Positions 7,940 to 17,684 of a stretch of 64,000 bases of DNA are shown here, in pieces. The position numbers and the translations under genes were made by a program. This DNA is from Methylobacterium radiotolerans JCM 2831. GTDB taxonomy: Bacteria; Pseudomonadota; Alphaproteobacteria; Rhizobiales; Beijerinckiaceae. The DNA lies in assembly GCF_000019725.1 (NCBI RefSeq), contig NC_010505.1:5936001-6000000 (forward strand), in the 5' to 3' direction. The notes under the pieces were generated by a model, which was not told the origin of the DNA, made no database searches, and saw nothing but the letters and a program-made list of their open reading frames with translations. Numbering within the stretch: the stretch's first letter is position 1; each line of letters starts with the position of its first letter.

Positions 7940-10615
7940 TCAGATCGTCCAGGGCGCGGGCGCGTCCGCCGCGATGCTGTAGCGGCGGATCGCGTCCGCC
8001 ACCGTCGCACGCGGCACCGTGCCGGCCTCGGCGAGGGCGTGCAGGGCGGCGACGACGACGTGCTGCCGGTCGACCTCGAAGAAGCGGCGGAGCGCGTTGC
8101 GGGTGTCGCTCCGCCCGAACCCGTCGGTGCCGAGGGCGACGAATCGCGCGCCGACATAGGAGGCGATCAGCTGCGGGTAGGCCCGGACGTAGTCGCTCGC
8201 CGCGACGACGGGCGCCGGGCCCGGCAGCAGCGCCGCCACGTGGCTGACCGGCGCCTCGGCCTCCGGGTTGAGCATCGCCTGCCGCTCGGCCTCGCGGGCA
8301 TCGCGGGCCAGCTCGCTGAAGCTCGTCACGCTGAACACCTCGGCCGCGACGCCGAAATCCTGCGCGAGCAGCGCCGCCGCCGCGATCACCTCCGGCAGGA
8401 TCGCTCCGGAGCCGAGGAGGCGCACGGCGGCGCTTCCCGCCTCAGGCCCCGACAGGCGGTACATGCCCTTCAGGATCCCGGCCTCCGCTCCCTGCGGCAT
8501 GGAGGGCTGGGCGTAGTTCTCGTTCATCGCGGTGAGGTAGTAGAAAGCGTCCTCGCCCTCCTCCATCATCGCCCGGGCCCCCCGGTCGACGATCACCGCC
8601 ATCTCGTACGCGAAGGCCGGATCGTAGGCCCGGCAGTTCGGGATCGCGGCGGCCTGCATGTGGCTCGATCCGTCCTGATGCTGCAGGCCCTCGCCGCCGA
8701 GCGTCGTGCGGCCCGCCGTGGCGCCGATCAGGAAGCCGCGGGCCCGCTGGTCGGCCGCCGCCCAGATCAGGTCGCCGACCCGCTGGAAGCCGAACATCGA
8801 GTAGTAGATGTAGAACGGCAGCATCGACAGGCCGTGGACGCTGTAGGACGTGGCCGCCGCGGTCCAGGACGAGATCGCCCCGGCCTCGGTGATGCCCTCC
8901 TCCAATAGCTGCCCGTCCCGGGCCTCGCGGTAGTAGAGCATGGAGCCGGCATCCTCCGGCTCGTAGAGCTGCCCCTGCGGCGCGTAAATCCCGACCTGCC
9001 GGAACAGGTTGGCCATGCCGAAGGTCCGCGCCTCGTCGGCGACGATCGGCACGATGCGCGGCCCGAGATCCTTGTGCTTCAGGAGGTTGCCGAACAGGCG
9101 CACCACCGCCGTGGTCGTCGACATCTCCTTGCCGCCGGCCTCCAGGGCGAAGCCCGCGTAAGTGGAGAGCGCCGGAACCGCGACGGTCGGCGCGGTGCGG
9201 CGGCGAGCCGGCAGGACGCCGCCGAGTGTCTCCCGGCGCTCGCGCAGGTAGCGCATCTCGGCGCCGTCCTCGGCCGGCTTGTAGAAGGCGAGACCTTCCA
9301 CCTGGGCATCCGACAGCGGCAGGGCGAACCGGTCGCGGAACGCCCGCAGCGCGTCGACGTCGAGCTTCTTGGCCTGGTGGGCGGTCATGCGCGACTCGCC
9401 CGCGCCGCCCATGCCGTAGCCCTTCTTGGTCTTGGCCAGGATCACCGTCGGCCGGCCCTTGGTGGCCTTGGCGGCCGCGAAGGCCGCGTAGAGCTTGCGG
9501 AAGTCGTGGCCGCCGCGCTTCAGCCGGTCGACGTCGGCGTCCGACATGTGGGCGACGAGCTCGCGCACCTCCGGGTCCTCGCCGAAGAAGTGCGCGAGGT
9601 TGTAGGCGCCGTCCTTGGCGCCGAGCGTCTGGTACTTGCCGTCCACCGTCTCGGCGAAGCGGCGCAGCAGGGCGTGGTTGGTGTCGCGGGCGAAGATCCC
9701 GTCCCACTCCGAGCCCCACAGCACCTTGATGACGTTCCAGCCGGCGCCGCGGAACAGGCTCTCCAGCTCCTGGATGATCTGGCCGTTGCCGCGCACCGGC
9801 CCGTCGAGCCGCTGCAGGTTGCAGTTGATGACGAAGGTCAGGTTGTCGAGATTCTCGCGTGCCGCCAACGCGAGGCCGCCGATCGACTCGGGCTCGTCCA
9901 TCTCGCCGTCGCCGAACACGCCCCAGACGTGGCGGCCGGCGGTGTCGGCGAGGCCCCGGTCGCCGAGGTAGCGCATGAATCGCGCCTGGTAGACCGCGTG
10001 GATCGGCCCGATGCCCATCGAGCCGGTGGGGACCTGCCAGAAATCCGGCATCAGCCAGGGATGCGGGTAGGAGCACAGCCCGTCGCCGGCGATCTCCTGG
10101 CGGTAGTGCTTCAGCTGCTCCTCGGAGAGCCGGCCCTCGAGGAAGGCCCGGGCGTAGACGCCCGGCGCCGAGTGCGGCTGGAAATAGACGAGGTCGCCGT
10201 CCGTGCCGCCCTTGAAGAAGTGGTTGAACCCGACCTCGAACAGCTCCGCCGCCGAGGCGTAGCTCGCCACGTGGCCGCCGAGCTCGCCGTAGGCCATATT
10301 GGCGCGCACCACCATGGCGAGGGCGTTCCAGCGCATGATCGAGGTCAGGCGCTCCTCGATGTCGAGGTCGCCGGGGTAGCGCGGCTGCTTCTCCAGCGCG
10401 ATCGTGTTCCGGTAGGGCGAGTAGGGCAGGGCCTCGTCGAGGATGCCGATCTCCTTCGAGCGCCGCTCCAGGCGGTCGAGGATGAACCGGGCCCGGGCCG
10501 CGCCCTCGGTGCGGAAGACGGATTCCAGCGCGGCGAGCCAGTCCTGGGTCTCGGCCGGGTCGTGATCCACCTCGGCGGACCGCGCGATCGTGGCTTTCGG
10601 CGGTATGGCGTTCAT
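7940..10615 (-). CDS. aceE: Pyruvate dehydrogenase E1, homodimeric type
   Basis: Thiamine diphosphate-dependent enzyme that decarboxylates pyruvate and acetylates the E2 lipoyl group; 891 aa, matching the roughly 890-aa AceE family. The ThDP motif starts with GDG at 235-237 and ends with N265 (VINCNLQ). The substrate-channel and C-terminal transketolase-like domains are present. The ATG at 10615 has a GGGAGG ribosome site and is chosen over upstream starts. First gene of aceE-aceF-lpdA, divergent from an Lrp/AsnC gene that probably regulates it. Most alphaproteobacteria use the two-subunit PdhA/PdhB E1, so this form is less usual. Confidence 0.96.
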   Translation of the reverse strand: MNAIPPKATIARSAEVDHDPAETQDWLAALESVFRTEGAARARFILDRLERRSKEIGILDEALPYSPYRNTIALEKQPRYPGDLDIEERLTSIMRWNALAMVVRANMAYGELGGHVASYASAAELFEVGFNHFFKGGTDGDLVYFQPHSAPGVYARAFLEGRLSEEQLKHYRQEIAGDGLCSYPHPWLMPDFWQVPTGSMGIGPIHAVYQARFMRYLGDRGLADTAGRHVWGVFGDGEMDEPESIGGLALAARENLDNLTFVINCNLQRLDGPVRGNGQIIQELESLFRGAGWNVIKVLWGSEWDGIFARDTNHALLRRFAETVDGKYQTLGAKDGAYNLAHFFGEDPEVRELVAHMSDADVDRLKRGGHDFRKLYAAFAAAKATKGRPTVILAKTKKGYGMGGAGESRMTAHQAKKLDVDALRAFRDRFALPLSDAQVEGLAFYKPAEDGAEMRYLRERRETLGGVLPARRRTAPTVAVPALSTYAGFALEAGGKEMSTTTAVVRLFGNLLKHKDLGPRIVPIVADEARTFGMANLFRQVGIYAPQGQLYEPEDAGSMLYYREARDGQLLEEGITEAGAISSWTAAATSYSVHGLSMLPFYIYYSMFGFQRVGDLIWAAADQRARGFLIGATAGRTTLGGEGLQHQDGSSHMQAAAIPNCRAYDPAFAYEMAVIVDRGARAMMEEGEDAFYYLTAMNENYAQPSMPQGAEAGILKGMYRLSGPEAGSAAVRLLGSGAILPEVIAAAALLAQDFGVAAEVFSVTSFSELARDAREAERQAMLNPEAEAPVSHVAALLPGPAPVVAASDYVRAYPQLIASYVGARFVALGTDGFGRSDTRNALRRFFEVDRQHVVVAALHALAEAGTVPRATVADAIRRYSIAADAPAPWTI

Positions 10616-10813
10616 CGGCGCGGCCTCCCTGTTCAGCGCGATCATACGGGGATCGCCGCGGCGGGACATGCCGATTATTTGCTGTGTTTCCGCGTTGCGC
10701 GGATTGATATTTCGCGATGCCGGTTATAGGCGGCAAATCATGCCGCGCCGGTCATTGCTCCCGATCCGGCGCCCGTGGCTGCGCACAGCGGCCGGAGACC
10801 GGAGATCGAACCC
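10616..10813. promoter_or_regulatory. Divergent control region between aceE and the Lrp-type regulator
   Basis: The interval is locally AT-rich around 10674-10740, unlike the surroundings. It holds a perfect 6-base inverted repeat TCCGCG-TTG-CGCGGA at 10689-10703. Mirrored ATTTGC (10677) and GCAAAT (10733) sequences flank it. Lrp-family proteins commonly bind AT-rich spaced half sites between themselves and their target, so this is a plausible operator region. The exact promoters are not resolved. Confidence 0.5.
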
Positions 10814-11302
10814 ATGCCCGCACGTCCGGCCGCCCTCGACGCCGCGAGCTTGCGCATCCTCGAATGCTTGCAGCAGGACAGCGAGATCAGCGTCGCGGAC
10901 CTCGCCGAACGGGTGGGTCTGTCGACGTCGCCGTGCTGGCGCCGCGTCAACGACCTGAAGGAGGCGGGCGTGATCCGCGGCTGCGTGGCGGTGGTCGACC
11001 CGCTCAGTCTCGGGCTCGCGGTCAACGTGTTCGTCCACGTGTCGCTGGAGAAGCAGACCCAGGCCGCGCTCCAGGCGTTCGACGAGGCGGTGCGCGGCCG
11101 ACCGGAGGTGATGGAGTGCTACCTGATGAGCGGCGAGGCCGACTACATGCTCCGGGTCGTGGTCGAGGATCTCGGCCAGTACCAGAAGCTCGTCCTCGAT
11201 CACCTCACGCGGATCCCCGGCGTGGCCAACATCCGCTCGAGCTTCGCGCTCGGGCAGGTGAAGTACACGACCGCCCTGCCGCTCGGGCACCTGACCCGCT
11301 GA
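10814..11302 (+). CDS. Lrp/AsnC family transcriptional regulator
   Basis: A 162-aa DNA-binding regulator. The N-terminal winged HTH (LDAASLRILECLQQDSEISV, then AERVGLSTSPCWRRV) is followed by a RAM ligand-binding domain with MSGEADYMLRV. The family forms octamers that respond to amino acids. The ATG at 10814 has a GGAGATCG ribosome site eight bases before it. It is transcribed away from aceE, which suggests control of pyruvate dehydrogenase, perhaps in response to an amino or keto acid; that target is inferred from position only. Confidence 0.9.
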   Translation: MPARPAALDAASLRILECLQQDSEISVADLAERVGLSTSPCWRRVNDLKEAGVIRGCVAVVDPLSLGLAVNVFVHVSLEKQTQAALQAFDEAVRGRPEVMECYLMSGEADYMLRVVVEDLGQYQKLVLDHLTRIPGVANIRSSFALGQVKYTTALPLGHLTR

Positions 11303-11400
11303 CGAGCGCGGCGACCGCCTGGGCTCCCGGTGTCGAATCTAGAGGACCGAAGGATCTCGGGGGCGGAGGCCCGAGAGGGCCGCGTCGCGCGCGAGAGAAA

Positions 11401-11476
11401 TGGTGGAGCCTAACGGGATCGAACCGATGACCTCTTCCATGCCATGGAAGCGCTCTCCCAGCTGAGCTAAGGCCCC
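11401..11476 (-). tRNA. tRNA-Ala (GGC), copy 1
   Basis: A 76-base cloverleaf on the minus strand with encoded CCA. It has acceptor GGGGCCT/AGGCTCC, D-arm AGCTCAGCTGGGAGAGC, anticodon arm with GGC (TTCCATGGCATGGAA) and T-arm GGTTCGATCC. It is identical in sequence to the second copy 55 bases away. Confidence 0.97.
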
Positions 11477-11531
11477 ATATTTTCAACAGCGGTCCGCATC
11501 CCCGACAGGGCTGCGTCACGCAAGGGTGGAA

Positions 11532-11607
11532 TGGTGGAGCCTAACGGGATCGAACCGATGACCTCTTCCATGCCATGGAAGCGCTCTCCCAGCTGAGCTA
11601 AGGCCCC
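11532..11607 (-). tRNA. tRNA-Ala (GGC), copy 2
   Basis: The same 76-base minus-strand tRNA as copy 1, with anticodon GGC and CCA encoded. It lies upstream of copy 1 in the direction of transcription, so both may be processed from one transcript. The spacer between them is not repeated. Confidence 0.97.
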
Positions 11608-11770
11608 ACTTTAACACCCGCCGCGGTTTGGGTCCCGCGGGGTCTCGCCGTTCCGGGTCGCGGCCGGCGAGGCCGGTTCTATAGGCGGCTCGCCTCGCGG
11701 ACTCAACCCCCTTTTTCGCTGCCGCCCGAGGTTTCTGCGGGGGGCTGGGTCGGGGGGTATGGAGGCCGCC

Positions 11771-12157
11771 TCAACCCTCCTCGTCGTTCTCGATATCGCC
11801 GTCGATCAGGTCGGAGACGTCGTCGTCGCCGGCGTCCTCTTCCTCCAAGAAGGTGTCGTCGTCCGAAGAGTCCCCGTCCTCGACCGAGTCGTCCTCGGGC
11901 GTCGGATCCGCGTCGTCCTCGGCGGCTTCGACTTCGTCGAGGGAGACCATCTCCGGCCCCTTCTCGTCCGTCTCGTCCTCATCGTCGTTGTTGGCCGGCC
12001 CCCGCGACAGTGCCGGGGGCGCCGCACGGCTGGACGTGGCGACCGCTTGGTAGACCGCGCCGCATTTCGGGCAGACGGCGGGATCGCGGGCGAGGTCGTA
12101 GAACTTCGCGCCGCAGCTCATGCACTGGCGCTTCAAGCCAAGTTCCGGTCGGGCCAC
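11771..12157 (-). CDS. TIGR02300 (FYDLN acid domain) zinc-ribbon protein
   Basis: A 128-aa protein opening with MARPELGLKRQCMSCGAKFY and a two-CxxC zinc ribbon (C12/C15 and C29/C32). The rest is very rich in Asp and Glu. The ribbon plus the FYDL signature and acidic tail define the TIGR02300 family, conserved in alphaproteobacteria and of unknown function. Its position beside tRNA-Ala and divergent from aroA is common in Hyphomicrobiales. Confidence 0.95.
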   Translation of the reverse strand: MARPELGLKRQCMSCGAKFYDLARDPAVCPKCGAVYQAVATSSRAAPPALSRGPANNDDEDETDEKGPEMVSLDEVEAAEDDADPTPEDDSVEDGDSSDDDTFLEEEDAGDDDVSDLIDGDIENDEEG

Positions 12158-12329
12158 GGGCGGACACCTCGTCGTCAGTACTGTCTCGGGGGAGGGGCCC
12201 CGTTAGTCGCGGTGGCGGCCCCTGTCAATCGACCCCGCGCAGGGCGCTCGGGGCGGCGCGCGCCGGCGCTCCGCGGCCTGGGATCGGCGCGGGCGACGGG
12301 TGGATGACGGCGGGCGGTGCCCGTGTTAA

Positions 12330-13775
<1,446 letters not shown>

Positions 13776-13780
13776 CCGCC

Positions 13781-14419
13781 ATGCCGCTCGTCATCGCGAT
13801 CGACGGACCGGCCGCGTCCGGCAAGGGCACCCTCGCCAAGCGCCTGGCCGATCATTACGGCCTGCCGCATCTCGACACCGGACTCCTCTATCGGGCGGTT
13901 GCGCTGGCGGTCATCGATGCGGGCCTGTCGCTGGACGATGCCGCGGCCGCGGCGCGGGCTGCCCAGGCCCTCGACGCCGGCCGGCTCGAAGACCCGCGAC
14001 TGCGCGAGCGGGCGATGGGCGAGGCGGCCTCCCGCGTCTCGTCGGTGCCCGAGGTCCGCGCCGGTCTGCTCGCGTGGCAGCGCCGCTTCGCCGCCGACCC
14101 GCAGGGGGCGGTGCTCGATGGGCGCGACATCGGCACGGTGGTCTGCCCCGAGGCCTCGGTGAAGCTGTTCATCACCGCCTCATCCGAGGAGCGCGCCCGC
14201 CGCCGCCACCGGGAACTGGCTGGCCGCGGCGAGGCCGCGACCTTCGCGGCGATCCTGGCCGATATCGAGGCCCGCGACGCTCGGGACGCGTCGCGCAGCG
14301 CCGCGCCCCTGCGCATGGCCGACGACGCGGTCCGGCTCGACACCACGGAGCTCGACGCGGACGCGGCTTTCAACGAGGCCCGCGACATCGTCGAACGGAC
14401 CCGCGGCGACGCGGCCTGA
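13781..14419 (+). CDS. cmk: Cytidylate kinase
   Basis: Phosphorylates CMP and dCMP using ATP; about 212 aa. The P-loop appears immediately (IAIDGPAASGKGTLAKRL), followed by the CMP-binding HLDTGLLYRAVA and the DGRDIGTVVCP motif. An upstream GTG at 13772 overlaps the aroA stop and is an alternative start adding three residues. Downstream of aroA on the same strand and almost certainly cotranscribed. rpsA, which often follows cmk in this group, is absent; a tRNA-Lys follows instead. Confidence 0.95.
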   Translation: MPLVIAIDGPAASGKGTLAKRLADHYGLPHLDTGLLYRAVALAVIDAGLSLDDAAAAARAAQALDAGRLEDPRLRERAMGEAASRVSSVPEVRAGLLAWQRRFAADPQGAVLDGRDIGTVVCPEASVKLFITASSEERARRRHRELAGRGEAATFAAILADIEARDARDASRSAAPLRMADDAVRLDTTELDADAAFNEARDIVERTRGDAA

Positions 14420-14511
14420 GGGTTGTCCACCTCCGTCGTGTTGACCCCCCGGGCCCGCTCACCTATTGCGGACGCGCCGTCCCCGACGGGCCGCCGCGCG
14501 GCCCGGGACGC

Positions 14512-14587
14512 GAGCGCGTAGCTCAGCTGGTAGAGCAACGGACTTTTAATCTGTAGGTCCTGGGTTCGAGTCCCAGCGCGCTCACCA
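14512..14587 (+). tRNA. tRNA-Lys (TTT)
   Basis: A 76-base cloverleaf: acceptor GAGCGCG/CGCGCTC, D-arm GCTCAGCTGGTAGAGC, anticodon loop CTTTTAA giving TTT, T-arm GGGTTCGAGTCCC, CCA encoded. A near copy of its last 17 bases occurs 1.2 kb downstream (see 15801). Confidence 0.97.
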
Positions 14588-14831
14588 TTCTGCCAGCACG
14601 ATCAGTTTCTCAGAGTAGCCCGACAATCCGCTGCTGCCCCGCGCGAAGCCCGGGGTTCACGCGGGTATCACTGATCGGCACGGAACAGCCCTGGCCCGTG
14701 ACAGCGCCGGCCTGCCATCGGTGATCGCCCTCTGACCGAGCCTGGCACCATAGTCATGGACCGCGTCGGGTCTCGCGCGGGTGAGAACAGGTTCGCCCGC
14801 TTGTGAGGAGATCTGACCGGGGCGGAGCGCT

Positions 14832-15131
14832 TCACCTGCCGAGCGACGGACCACCGGAGGTGCCGCCAGTCCCAGGCGGCCCGCTTGTGGGCGTTCCGCC
14901 GATGTTCACGCCCGGCGTGGTGCCGGGCACGGGGGTGTTGCTAGAGTTGGCCTCGTTGCCGCGAGTGAACGGTCTCGGGCCAAGATCTCGAGCGCCAGGA
15001 GGCGCCCCACCAGTGCTGGTCGGGGGTCTCACCCCGGTGTTGCCGGCACCTCCCGTGACTACCTGGGCTGCGGCGGGGCCCGCCAGGACGAGACTGAGAG
15101 CGCCGGCGAGCGCCATCGTGGTGCGATTCAT
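14832..15131 (-). CDS. Small secreted Gly/Pro/Thr-rich protein
   Basis: About 99 aa. The signal peptide (MNRTTMALAGALSLVLAGPA, cleaved after AQ) is followed by a low-complexity mature part of Gly, Pro, Thr and Asn. The ATG at 15143 (MDNRM) is an alternative four residues longer. No domain is recognised. It resembles the exported protein at 3014 in size and composition. Confidence 0.55.
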   Translation of the reverse strand: MNRTTMALAGALSLVLAGPAAAQVVTGGAGNTGVRPPTSTGGAPPGARDLGPRPFTRGNEANSSNTPVPGTTPGVNIGGTPTSGPPGTGGTSGGPSLGR

Positions 15132-15143
15132 GCGATTGTCCAT

Positions 15144-15599
15144 GCTGCTGCTGCGGCACTGGAACGGCCGAGGTGTCGCGAAGTTCGACTGGGCTCGAAC
15201 GAAGGCATGATGGTGGGGCAGGACCTCAGCGCCACCACGTTGCTGGGATCGTCAGCGGGCGCGGGCAGATGGCGCCTCTGCCCGGACCGCCGCCCTGATC
15301 CGCGGACTCGGACCGCCGGCTCGGGCTCCGGCTGCTGCCGGCCGATGTGACCGCTGTCCACCGAGGAGACCCTGCCGCCCCGCACGGATGCGACTTGCGA
15401 GCGGCTGGCTGACGCCACAGCGACGTGCGATCCCGCGACCGCAGCTCGATCACGCGACGCCTGTCGGCAATCGCGCGGCGCACGCCGTCATCGAAGTCGG
15501 CCCCGGCACTGTGCAGGATGACAGCGCGCAGGCCGTCCTGGCGCGCCGCACGGGAGTTCGCCGAGGCCCGCCTGAAGTCTGCCGCTTCGCGGTCGAAAC
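15144..15599. other. Stretch with no convincing gene
   Basis: About 450 bases. Several overlapping frames are open on both strands, but none has a signal, a recognised motif or a good ribosome site. It lies between tRNA-Lys and a degenerate copy of that tRNA's 3' end, so it may be remnant DNA. Confidence 0.4.
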
Positions 15600-15689
15600 C
15601 TATGCCATCGCTTGGACGAGCGTGAGGAGGGTTGATGCGACAGCCAGGACCCCGACGAGGGCGAAGGTGGCGAGGATGAATGCGTGCAT
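15600..15689 (-). CDS. Putative 29-aa single-span membrane protein
   Basis: A short minus-strand frame encoding MHAFILATFALVGVLAVAST and nine further residues. It is almost entirely one hydrophobic helix and ends with TAG. A GGGAAG sequence lies about ten bases before the ATG. Single-helix microproteins like this are common in this group but usually unannotated. No partner gene is evident. Confidence 0.45.
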   Translation of the reverse strand: MHAFILATFALVGVLAVASTLLTLVQAMA

Positions 15690-15800
15690 CGGTGCTGCTT
15701 CCCGTGCGTCCGCGTCGACGCGGCGGTCCAGACATGCCCGATGCACAAGGGTGCCGCAGTGTCACGGCGCACGGACGGCTAATATCGAGCTCTCGTGTAT

Positions 15801-15820
15801 CAGTCCCGGCGCGCTCACTA
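15801..15820 (+). other. Degenerate copy of the tRNA-Lys 3' end, possible old attachment site
   Basis: CAGTCCCGGCGCGCTCACTA repeats the last 17 bases of tRNA-Lys (TCCCAGCGCGCTCACCA at 14571-14587) with two mismatches, in the same orientation. The 1.2 kb between holds only weak coding potential. Such a duplicated tRNA 3' end is the usual footprint of an integrated element. Confidence 0.4.
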
Positions 15821-15879
15821 AATCCTCGACCGTCGTTCCCGACAGCCGGCGCGGTCACCCCTCCGCCCGCACGAAGATC

Positions 15880-15904
15880 GGAACCCCTGGTTGCGCTTTG
15901 GGTT
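15880..15904 (+). promoter_or_regulatory. Possible EcfG-type promoter
   Basis: GGAAC at 15880-15884, a 16-base spacer, then GGTT at 15901-15904. It matches the GGAAC-N16-cGTT stress promoter except for the first base of the -10 element. It lies 33 bases before the ATG of the downstream exported-protein gene. Confidence 0.5.
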
Positions 15905-15936
15905 GGGCTCCCAACGCAACTGCGAAGGAGTCACCG

Positions 15937-16224
15937 ATGCGGAAGCTCGCTCTCATCTCAGCCGTCACCCTGTCCCTCGGCGCGCTCGGCGCCACCGGCG
16001 CCCAGGCGCAGGGCTATGGCTACGGCTACGGCGGCCATCACGGCTACGGCTACGGCCGCGGCTACGATCGCGGTTACGGCCACCGGCGCGATTTCGGCTA
16101 TCGCCGGCACCGCGGCCTGTCGACCGGGGCCGCGATCGGCCTCGGTATCGCGGGCGCGGCCGCCGGCGCTGCCGCGGCGGGCGCCTTCGATCGGGGCCCG
16201 GGCTACTACGGCCGCGGCTACTGA
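15937..16224 (+). CDS. Secreted Gly/Tyr-rich small protein
   Basis: A 95-aa protein with signal peptide MRKLALISAVTLSLGALGAT ending in AQA. A glycine/tyrosine/histidine-rich block (GYGYGYGGHHGYGYG) follows, then a hydrophobic glycine-zipper-like segment (AAIGLGIAGAAAGAAAAGAF). Small exported proteins of this kind are typically cell-envelope stress proteins. A GAAGGAG ribosome site precedes the ATG. A candidate EcfG promoter lies upstream and a hairpin terminator downstream, so it seems to be a single-gene unit. Confidence 0.75.
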   Translation: MRKLALISAVTLSLGALGATGAQAQGYGYGYGGHHGYGYGRGYDRGYGHRRDFGYRRHRGLSTGAAIGLGIAGAAAGAAAAGAFDRGPGYYGRGY

Positions 16225-16245
16225 GCCGTCGCGGTCTGACGGAGC

Positions 16246-16280
16246 AGAGTTCCGCCGCCACCGCGGCGGGACTCTCCTTT
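16246..16280 (+). terminator. Rho-independent terminator
   Basis: A 13-base stem (AGAGTTCCGCCGC / GCGGCGGGACTCT, one G-T pair) with a four-base loop, followed by CCTTTA. It lies 22 bases after the stop of the Gly/Tyr-rich protein gene. Confidence 0.65.
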
Positions 16281-16296
16281 ATGAGGGCAGCCTGGC

Positions 16297-17256
16297 TCAG
16301 CGCAGCCAGCGCCGGATCCGCTCCCGCAGTGTCGGGCGGACCGCCCGCCGCGCCCGCGCCGCGGCGAAGCGATCGATCCGGATCCGGTCATTCGGAACCT
16401 GCCGCAGGAACCGCTCAGCGATCTCGAAGATCACGATGTCCGGCCGGACCTCCTCGACGTAGGCCCAATCGATGTTCGCCGACCAGATCGCGTGGATTTC
16501 CCCGAAGGTCTCGGCCAGCATCGCGGTGAGGCGGGCCCCCGGGCTGTAGATGTAGGAATCGCCGAACAGCACCACGCGCCGCGGATCCGGCGCTTCCTTG
16601 TTCTGAAGGACGACGCGGGATCCGACGAACAGCCCGCGCGGACGCGCGGCCCGTCCCGATTCCCGTACCGCCACAAGCGCGTTCGCCTCGATCCGCGCCG
16701 CGCGGCGCGGGAAATCGTAGGCGACGTACGCCTCATCGACCGGGGGAACGAGCTTCTCGCCGAGGTCGAAGGTGAAGCGCTCGGTCACGCTGGTTCCGGC
16801 GAAGACGTGCGCGGCCGCCGGCGCGTCCAGCGCCTCGCAGAGCGCGCGGTACGCCGTCAGGTAGCCCCGGTAGGTCCAGTGCGTGTCCGTGCGCAAGTAG
16901 ACCGGCTCCTCGCCCCGCGTTTTCAGGAGCGGCGTCTGCAAGTCGACCATCGGTGCCCCGCTGTCGCCGGCAACCAGCCGGGCGAGCCGGACCCCGGGCG
17001 GATCGTCGAGCCCCGGGAAGGGGCGGCCGAGGAGGTCCGGATAGATCGCGAGCTTGTCGGGGACGACGGTGTGGACGTGCCGGATCCCGAGGGCGTCCAG
17101 GCGGCGCGCCCGCCGCCCGATGAGCCGCGTCCAGCGCTTCAGGATCCGTCGTGACCTCGCAGTCTCGCCGTAGAAAGCTTCGACCTCGCGGGCGCGTCCG
17201 ACCCAGTAGAGCCAGCCATCGTGTCCCACGGCCACGCCGTTGCCGCTCGTCCTCAA
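16297..17256 (-). CDS. AlgX/AlgJ-like SGNH-fold O-acetyltransferase-related protein
   Basis: A 319-aa protein. It begins with a GHDGWLYWVG motif typical of AlgX/AlgJ catalytic domains, then HTVVPDKLAIYPD, DTHWTYRGYLTAY (carrying the Asp-His pair) and VLFGDSYIYSPG (the serine block). These proteins O-acetylate exported polysaccharides such as alginate or cellulose. No signal peptide or membrane helix is visible, so its location is unclear. The start is a TTG at 17256 with GGAGG upstream; internal GTGs at 17235 or 17229 are possible. No MBOAT partner gene is nearby. Confidence 0.75.
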   Translation of the reverse strand: MRTSGNGVAVGHDGWLYWVGRAREVEAFYGETARSRRILKRWTRLIGRRARRLDALGIRHVHTVVPDKLAIYPDLLGRPFPGLDDPPGVRLARLVAGDSGAPMVDLQTPLLKTRGEEPVYLRTDTHWTYRGYLTAYRALCEALDAPAAAHVFAGTSVTERFTFDLGEKLVPPVDEAYVAYDFPRRAARIEANALVAVRESGRAARPRGLFVGSRVVLQNKEAPDPRRVVLFGDSYIYSPGARLTAMLAETFGEIHAIWSANIDWAYVEEVRPDIVIFEIAERFLRQVPNDRIRIDRFAAARARRAVRPTLRERIRRWLR

Positions 17257-17486
17257 AGCTCCAGGCCTCCCACTGCCCGCGACAATCCCCGTCGATGACG
17301 CTGGACGTCCCGCCTCGACGGATCCGCGCGGGATTGCAACCCCTCCGCCGCGGGAGGGGCGGACACGCCGCGGCGCACGGCCTTTTTCACCCGCGGACCG
17401 ACCTCCCGGTGAAACTTTATGGCCGCGCCGCGGGTACTTCCGTCATGCGCACCACTCCGCGCGGCGTCGCGAAAAAGGGCCGGTCC

Positions 17487-17666
17487 ATGTCCGCGCTTGT
17501 CACGTTCATCGGCTGCGGCCTCGTTCTCGCGGGGTTCGCAGCCGAGAAGTTCGCCGAGCATCGCTGGCTCGCGGCGAGCCGGCCCGCGCCGCTCGACACC
17601 CTCGCGGTTCTGGCCCTGGCACTGCCGGCCGTCGGGCTCACGCTGATGGCGACGCTCGCGGTCTGA
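17487..17666 (+). CDS. Small two-helix membrane protein
   Basis: A 59-aa protein with two hydrophobic segments (residues 3-18 and 35-57) around a short charged loop (EKFAEHRW). The ATG at 17487 is preferred; an ATG at 17445 would add a basic 14-residue leader. Function unknown. Confidence 0.5.
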   Translation: MSALVTFIGCGLVLAGFAAEKFAEHRWLAASRPAPLDTLAVLALALPAVGLTLMATLAV

Positions 17667-17684
17667 GCGCACGGGACTCCCGTC

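Noticed and set aside
15226..15858. A 210-codon minus-strand frame after the small secreted gene
   Set aside because: No signal, motif or ribosome site, and it overlaps the better-supported 29-aa membrane protein frame.
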